Source of the DNA: Streptomyces sp. A1277
GTDB lineage: Bacteria > Actinomycetota > Actinomycetes > Streptomycetales > Streptomycetaceae
NCBI RefSeq assembly: GCF_004795015.1
Contig: NZ_SSBI01000034.1
Span: 21,671 to 85,670 of the forward strand
Length of the DNA: 64,000 nt
Direction: 5' to 3'
Below, piece after piece: positions 58,245-64,000 of this stretch (within the stretch, counting starts at the first letter, position 1; every line of letters begins with the position of its first letter). Position numbers and translations under genes: made by a program. The notes under the pieces were generated by a model. That model was not told the DNA's origin. It searched no databases and saw only the letters and a program-made list of their open reading frames with translations.

Positions 58245-59407
58245 GCTTGCGCATGGCCGACTCGCTCGGCGGGAAAGCGGCAGTGGCCGGGATCGGGGCC
58301 ACCGAGTTCTCCAAGGACTCCGGGCGCAGCGAACTCAGGCTCGCCGTCGAGGCGGTGCGCGCGGCGCTGGACGACGCGGGCCTCACCCCCGCCGACGTCG
58401 ACGGCCTGGTCACCTTCACGATGGACACCAGCCCCGAGATCACCGTCGCCCAGGCCGCCGGCATCGGTGAGCTGTCCTTCTTCTCGCGCGTCCACTACGG
58501 CGGCGGCGCGGCCTGCGCGACGGTCCAGCAGGCGGCGCTCGCCGTCGCCTGCGGGGTGGCCGACGTCGTCGTCTGCTACCGCGCGTTCAACGAGCGGTCG
58601 GGGCGCCGCTTCGGCTCCGGCGTGCAGCGGCGCGAGCCCACCGCCGAGGGCGCGGCGCTCGGCTGGAACCTGCCCTTCGGGCTGCTCACGCCCGCCTCCT
58701 GGGTGGCCATGGCGGCCCAGCGCTACCTGCACACGTACGGGCTGACGCCGGAGGCGTTCGGCCAGGTCGCGGTGGTTGACCGGCGGCACGCGGCCCGCAA
58801 TCCGGCAGCGTACTTCCACGGCAAGCCGATCACGCTCGCCGACCACGCCGCCTCCCGCTGGATCGTCGAGCCGCTGCGGCTGCTGGACTGCTGCCAGGAG
58901 ACGGACGGCGGCCAGGCGATCGTCGTCACCAGCGCCGAACGGGCCCGCGACCTGCGGCAGCCACCCGCGCTGATCGTCGCGGCGGCTCAGGGCGCGGGCC
59001 GGGCGCAGGAGCAGATGACGAGCTTCTACCGCGACGACCTGACGGGTCTGCCGGAGATGGGGGTCGTCGCCCGCCAGCTGTGGCGCACCTCGGGCCTGGC
59101 GCCCGCCGACATCGACGTGGCGATTCTGTACGACCACTTCACCCCGTTCGTTTTGATGCAGTTGGAGGAGTTCGGCTTCTGCGCTCCCGGGGAAGCCGCG
59201 GACTTCGTGGCGGCGGACGCGCTGCCCCTGAACACCCATGGGGGCCAGCTCGGAGAGGCGTACCTGCACGGGATGAACGGCATCGCGGAGGCGGTCCGGC
59301 AGATCCGGGGCACTTCGGTGAACCAGGTGCCGGGCGCCGCCACCTCCCTGGTCACCGCCGGCACGGGCGTCCCGACCTCGGGTCTGCTGCTGGGCATGGC
59401 GGGCTGA
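58241..59407 (+). CDS. Thiolase-like lipid-transfer protein, Ltp2-like aldolase
   Basis: A 388-residue thiolase-fold protein of the SCP-x/Ltp2 type (Ltp2 is about 386). GIGATEFSKDSG starts the fold, and YDHFTPFVLMQLEEFGF and NTHGGQLGEAYLHGMN are typical C-terminal motifs. The catalytic Cys of true thiolases is not obvious, as expected for Ltp2, which performs retro-aldol cleavage of steroid side chains with the DUF35 half of ChsH2. The start overlaps the MaoC gene by 4 bases. It ends the igr-like operon. Confidence 0.88.
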   Translation: MSLRMADSLGGKAAVAGIGATEFSKDSGRSELRLAVEAVRAALDDAGLTPADVDGLVTFTMDTSPEITVAQAAGIGELSFFSRVHYGGGAACATVQQAALAVACGVADVVVCYRAFNERSGRRFGSGVQRREPTAEGAALGWNLPFGLLTPASWVAMAAQRYLHTYGLTPEAFGQVAVVDRRHAARNPAAYFHGKPITLADHAASRWIVEPLRLLDCCQETDGGQAIVVTSAERARDLRQPPALIVAAAQGAGRAQEQMTSFYRDDLTGLPEMGVVARQLWRTSGLAPADIDVAILYDHFTPFVLMQLEEFGFCAPGEAADFVAADALPLNTHGGQLGEAYLHGMNGIAEAVRQIRGTSVNQVPGAATSLVTAGTGVPTSGLLLGMAG

Positions 59408-59434
59408 CGGGCGGGCTGACGGGCGGGCTGACGG
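59399..59434. repeat. Three 12-bp repeats across the Ltp2-like stop codon
   Basis: GCGGGCTGACGG is repeated three times without a gap; the first copy contains the TGA stop (59405-59407), so the array supplies in-frame back-up stops. Confidence 0.92.
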
Positions 59435-59488
59435 AGGGTGCGCTCGTGGGCGTACGTATCGGGGGTGACCCGGAGTCCCGCAGTTCGG

Positions 59489-59515
59489 CCCCTCCACCTA
59501 CAGGAGGTGGAGGGG
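59489..59515 (+). terminator. Terminator of the igr-like operon
   Basis: An 11-bp perfect stem CCCCTCCACCT/AGGTGGAGGGG with a 5-base loop lies 81 bases after the Ltp2-like gene. Confidence 0.88.
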
Positions 59516-59599
59516 CGTTCGGACCTACACCCTGAGGCGGACGCGGTTTCGGGACCTGGGGGCGATCCCCGGGGCGGGCCCCGCTCCTAGCGTGGAGCC

Positions 59600-60367
59600 A
59601 TGACCACGCCAGTCCGCACGGGCACCTCCAGGGGAGCCGCACCGGCATGCACGTCGGCAGCGGCACGTACTTTCGCACCGGCGGTGCGCACGGCCACACC
59701 GGTGCGCACGGCCACACCGGTGCGCACGGCCACACCGGTGCGCACGGCCACACCGGTGCGCACGGCCACACCGGCGCGCACGTCCGCGCCGGTCCGCACG
59801 TCCGCACCGGTGCGTCCGTCCGCACCGGCGCGCACCTCGTACGGTGTGCGCGCGCCGGCGGCGCCGTACGTCCCGTACCCCTCGTTCACGTCGTTCGTGA
59901 AGGCGCGCGGGCCGGTGCTGCTGCGGGCCGCCCGCTCGCTCACCGCGAATCCGAGCGACGCCGAGGACCTGCTGCAGACCGCGCTCACCAAGACGTACGT
60001 CGCCTGGGACCGGATCGAGGACCACCGCGCGCTCGACGGCTATGTCCGCCGGGCCCTGCTGAACACCCGGACCTCGCAGTGGCGCAAGCGCAAGGTCGAT
60101 GAGTTCGCCTGCGACGAGCTGCCCGAGCAGGAGACGGTCCCCGGTCCCGACCCCGCCGAGCAGCAGTCGCTGCACGACGCGATGTGGCGGGCGGTGCTGA
60201 AGCTGCCGACCCGCCAGCGGGCCATGGTCGTCCTGCGCTACTACGAGGACCTGAGCGAGGCGCAGACCGCCGAGGTGCTCGGCGTATCCGTCGGCACGGT
60301 CAAGAGCGCGGTCTCCCGGGCGCTCGGCAAACTGCGCCAGGACCCGGAGCTGACCCCGGTCCGCTGA
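59600..60367 (+). CDS. SigE-family RNA polymerase sigma factor with repeat N-terminus
   Basis: A 255-residue ECF-type sigma factor of the SigE family. Region 2 (about 97-165) includes DAEDLLQTALTKTYVAWDRI, and region 4 (about 195-250) includes LPTRQRAMVVLRYYEDLSE and VSVGTVKSAVSRALGKL. Residues 1-90 are an extra low-complexity leader with the hexapeptide TPVRTA repeated (residues about 29-76). Family members are usually about 170-180 residues. ATG 59600 has GGAG upstream; a start near residue 90 (YPSFTSFVKARG) would give the normal size and cannot be excluded. Confidence 0.85.
   Translation: MTTPVRTGTSRGAAPACTSAAARTFAPAVRTATPVRTATPVRTATPVRTATPVRTATPARTSAPVRTSAPVRPSAPARTSYGVRAPAAPYVPYPSFTSFVKARGPVLLRAARSLTANPSDAEDLLQTALTKTYVAWDRIEDHRALDGYVRRALLNTRTSQWRKRKVDEFACDELPEQETVPGPDPAEQQSLHDAMWRAVLKLPTRQRAMVVLRYYEDLSEAQTAEVLGVSVGTVKSAVSRALGKLRQDPELTPVR
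59684..59827. repeat. Coding 18-bp tandem repeats in the sigma factor gene
   Basis: Five identical copies of GTGCGCACGGCCACACCG (59684-59773) followed by three degenerate copies (59774-59827), all in frame with the sigma factor. Confidence 0.94.
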
Positions 60368-60468
60368 TGCGTACGGACGAGCGGACAAGCGGAGCAGAGT
60401 CGTCCACCACCGCCTCCCGGTCGGTGTGAAATGCCGGACGACACCGATTCGTACCCTCGGGAGTAGTG

Positions 60469-60486
60469 ACATACCGCTCGGTATGT
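60469..60486. promoter_or_regulatory. 18-bp palindrome, candidate operator
   Basis: ACATACCGCTCGGTATGT is a near-perfect palindrome (8-bp arms, 2-base centre) lying 53 bases before the acyl-CoA ligase start. Such sites are typical of TetR-family regulators of fatty-acid genes; the regulator is not in the window. Confidence 0.6.
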
Positions 60487-60538
60487 GCGCAGAATCAGCG
60501 GAACCCTACTGCCGCGTAGCGCCCACCGGGAGGACGCC

Positions 60539-62188
<1,650 letters not shown>

Positions 62189-62202
62189 GCCGAGCCGCAC
62201 GG

Positions 62203-62245
62203 ACGACGAGGGCGGTACGGGGTGTTCCCGTACCGCCCTCGTCGT
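62203..62245 (+). terminator. Terminator of the acyl-CoA ligase gene
   Basis: A perfect 19-bp stem (62203-62221 and 62227-62245) with a GTGTT loop, 14 bases after the stop codon. Confidence 0.93.
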
Positions 62246-62308
62246 ATGCGTCTGTACAGCGGTTTATGCGCGCCTGTACGGCGGTTTATGCGCGCCTGTA
62301 CGGCGGTC
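62245..62308. repeat. Three tandem repeats of about 22 bp
   Basis: TATGCGCGCCTGTACGGCGGTT occurs at 62265-62286 and, with a final C, at 62287-62308, preceded by a 20-bp variant at 62245. The array fills the space between the terminator and the stop codon of the converging receiver-domain gene. Confidence 0.9.
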
Positions 62309-64000
62309 AGTTCGTGCCGATCTTCGCGAGGAGGTCGACGATGCGGGACTGCACCTCTTCGCTGGTCGAGCGCTCCGCCAGGAACAGCACGGTCTCCCCG
62401 GAACTGAGCTTCGGCAGCTCCGACTGGTCGATGCCGGCCGAGGTGTAGACGACCAGCGGGGTGCGGTTCAGCTGCCCGTTGGCGCGCAGCCAGTCGACGA
62501 TGCCGGCCCGGCGACGGCGTACCTGCATCAGGTCCATCACCACCAGGTTCGGCCGCATCCGGGTCGCCAGCGACACGGCCTCGCTGTCGGTCGCCGCGCA
62601 CGCCACCTGCATGCCCCGCCGCTCCAGCGTCTGCGTGAGCGCGACCGCGATGTCCTCGTGCTCCTCGATCAGCAGGACGCGCGGCGGGTGCTGCTCGCTG
62701 TCGCGCGGCGCGAGCGCCTTCAGCAGTACGGCGGGGTCGGCGCCGTACGCCGCCTCCCGCGACGCCTGCCCCAGACCGGCCGTCACCAGGACGGGCACCT
62801 CGGCGGCCACCGCCGCCTGGCGCAGCGACTGCAACGCCTTTCGGGTGATCGGCCCGGTCAACGGGTCTACGAAGAGCGCGGCGGGGAACGCGGCGATCTG
62901 CGCGTCCACCTCCTCGCGCGAGTGCACGATCACCGGCCGGTAACCGCGGTCGCTCAGCGCCTGCTGGGTGGAGACGTCGGGCGCGGGCCACACGAGCAGC
63001 CGGCGCGGGTTGTCCAGCGGCTCGGGCGGCAGCTCGTCGTCCACGGGCTGCGGGGACGGCCGGTTGGCGACCTCGACCGCGCCACCGGGGCCGTCCAACG
63101 GCTCAGGGCCCTCGGCCGCGCCCTCGTCGGGCGCCCCTATGGCGTACGCGCGCCCTTCGGCCGCCGGCGAGGCGAGCAGCTGCCCCGACCCCTGGCCCTG
63201 GACCGTGGTGCCGGGAGCGGGCTGGGGGGCGGTGGGCTGCGGTGCGGTCGGCTGCGGTGCGGGGAGCGCGGCGCTCTCTTCCTGGGGCTCCTGGGGCTCC
63301 TGGGGCTCCTGGGGCTCCTGGGTCGGCTCGGGTTCGGGCTCGGGCGGCGCGGCGAGCTTGCGGCGCCGCCCGACGCTGCTGGTGCCGCCGCCCAGGGTCT
63401 GGTTCTGCTGGTGGGCGATGTGCTGGGCGAACGGCACGCCCTGCCCGAGGGTGCGCACGCTGAACGCACGCCCCTGCGTCGAGTCCGGCGACCCCGGCAT
63501 GGGCGCCTCGGCGGGCAACGGCTGCCGCCGCATGTCGGGCGCGGGCGCCAGGGTGCGGGGGCGCGCCGGGGGGCCGACGAGCCCGTCACCCGAGTCGTCG
63601 GCAGGGGCTTCACCGGGGGCGGCCGCGGTGCCGGTGGTGTGGCCCGTGGGGGCGACGGGGGCGGCACCCGGGAGCTGCGGCCCGGGGGTGGGGAGTGCGG
63701 CTGGTGCGGCCGGCGGGGGAGGCGCGATGGGCCCCTGGCCGGACGCGTCGTCGTGGCCCCAGGCACCCGACGGGGCGGGGGGTGCGGGGGGCGCGAACGG
63801 CTCGGTGCTGGGGGTGGGGGCGGACTGGGCCGCCTGTGCGGGCGCCTGTACGGGTGCCTGTACGGGTGCCTGTGCGGCCGGCGGCGCGAGGGGCGCGTTC
63901 GGGGCGGCGGGGGCACCCGGCATCGGGTGCGCGCCCGGCCACCGGCTGTCCGTCCTGCGCCGGGAGCACGAAGGGCGCGGACTGCCCCTCCTGCGGGCTG
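62307..64000 (-). CDS. Receiver-domain protein, probably the C-terminus of a hybrid sensor kinase (partial)
   Basis: At least 538 codons from an internal ATG at 63923; the gene probably begins beyond the window. Residues about 1-310 (of that reading) are Pro/Ala/Gln-rich linker with QEP repeats. Residues about 310-410 form a pseudo-receiver (RRLLVWPAPDVSTQQALSD) and about 415-538 a receiver-like domain (RVLLIEEHEDIAVAL, VVMDLMQV with the phosphoacceptor Asp, VYTSAG). No kinase domain is visible in the window. Codon bias suggests a frame change near 63,930 (see findings). Function is unknown. Confidence 0.7.
   Translation of the reverse strand, partial: ARRRGSPRPSCSRRRTDSRWPGAHPMPGAPAAPNAPLAPPAAQAPVQAPVQAPAQAAQSAPTPSTEPFAPPAPPAPSGAWGHDDASGQGPIAPPPPAAPAALPTPGPQLPGAAPVAPTGHTTGTAAAPGEAPADDSGDGLVGPPARPRTLAPAPDMRRQPLPAEAPMPGSPDSTQGRAFSVRTLGQGVPFAQHIAHQQNQTLGGGTSSVGRRRKLAAPPEPEPEPTQEPQEPQEPQEPQEESAALPAPQPTAPQPTAPQPAPGTTVQGQGSGQLLASPAAEGRAYAIGAPDEGAAEGPEPLDGPGGAVEVANRPSPQPVDDELPPEPLDNPRRLLVWPAPDVSTQQALSDRGYRPVIVHSREEVDAQIAAFPAALFVDPLTGPITRKALQSLRQAAVAAEVPVLVTAGLGQASREAAYGADPAVLLKALAPRDSEQHPPRVLLIEEHEDIAVALTQTLERRGMQVACAATDSEAVSLATRMRPNLVVMDLMQVRRRRAGIVDWLRANGQLNRTPLVVYTSAGIDQSELPKLSSGETVLFLAERSTSEEVQSRIVDLLAKIGTN

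Overview
The window looks like a Streptomyces (or close streptomycete) chromosome segment. GC is very high with strong GC bias at third codon positions, GTG starts are frequent, many genes overlap as ATGA/GTGA, and terminators are mostly long GC hairpins without a U-tract. The block from about 28 kb to 53.5 kb has the gene order I remember from the S. coelicolor/S. lividans core (ABC operon, serS, pheA, DyP peroxidase/copper operon, pepP, glycerophosphodiesterase, HtrA protease, tRNA-Ser). That comparison is from memory; no search was run.

Region 1 (399-21,332) is a compact nonribosomal peptide (NRPS) cluster that I cannot match to a known product. MbtH and a LuxR-type regulator with a degenerate receiver domain lead it. 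A minus-strand operon (6,801 to 1,299) encodes LeuC-like, LeuD-like, aminotransferase, Fe(II)/2-oxoglutarate oxygenase and LeuA-like proteins, which together look like a route to a dedicated, hydroxylated amino-acid building block. Facing it is a plus-strand operon: A-T-C-A-T-TE NRPS, MFS exporter, type II thioesterase with a Cys nucleophile, A-T didomain, P450, T-C didomain, ATP-grasp ligase and an NTF2/SnoaL-like protein. By-eye specificity codes suggest Thr (module 1), an unusual E-x-R code recalling aminoadipate-type domains (module 2) and Val (the A-T partner of the P450).

Region 2 (21.4-24.3 kb) is a recombination scar: an intact F420-dependent luciferase-like oxidoreductase, an IS256-type transposase remnant, a serine-recombinase remnant and a second, truncated and frameshifted copy of the oxidoreductase. 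Region 3 (24.3-35 kb) holds kptA, a MerR regulator translationally coupled to an EphD-like hydrolase/SDR fusion, a four-gene ABC-2 operon, a predicted DNA-binding coiled-coil protein, a HAD phosphatase and serS. Seven canonical DnaA boxes lie in this stretch and its borders.

Region 4 (35.4-53.6 kb) contains pheA, a copper-handling operon (DyP peroxidase, CopC-CopD fusion, PCuAC, Sco, YcnI), two RsbW-like kinases, a SpoIIE-type phosphatase, pepP, a prim-pol-like protein, a SEC-C protein, a glycerophosphodiesterase, an HtrA protease and two tRNA genes. Region 5 (53.8-64 kb) has a small secreted protein, a five-gene operon closely matching the mycobacterial igr steroid side-chain operon (FadE29, ChsH2, FadE28, ChsH1 and Ltp2 types), a SigE-family sigma factor, an acyl-CoA ligase and the C-terminal part of a receiver-domain protein running off the window.

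A recurring oddity is tandem repeats of 8-30 bp, both between genes and inside coding sequence. They give repeat-built N-termini to the ChsH1-type MaoC protein and to the sigma factor.
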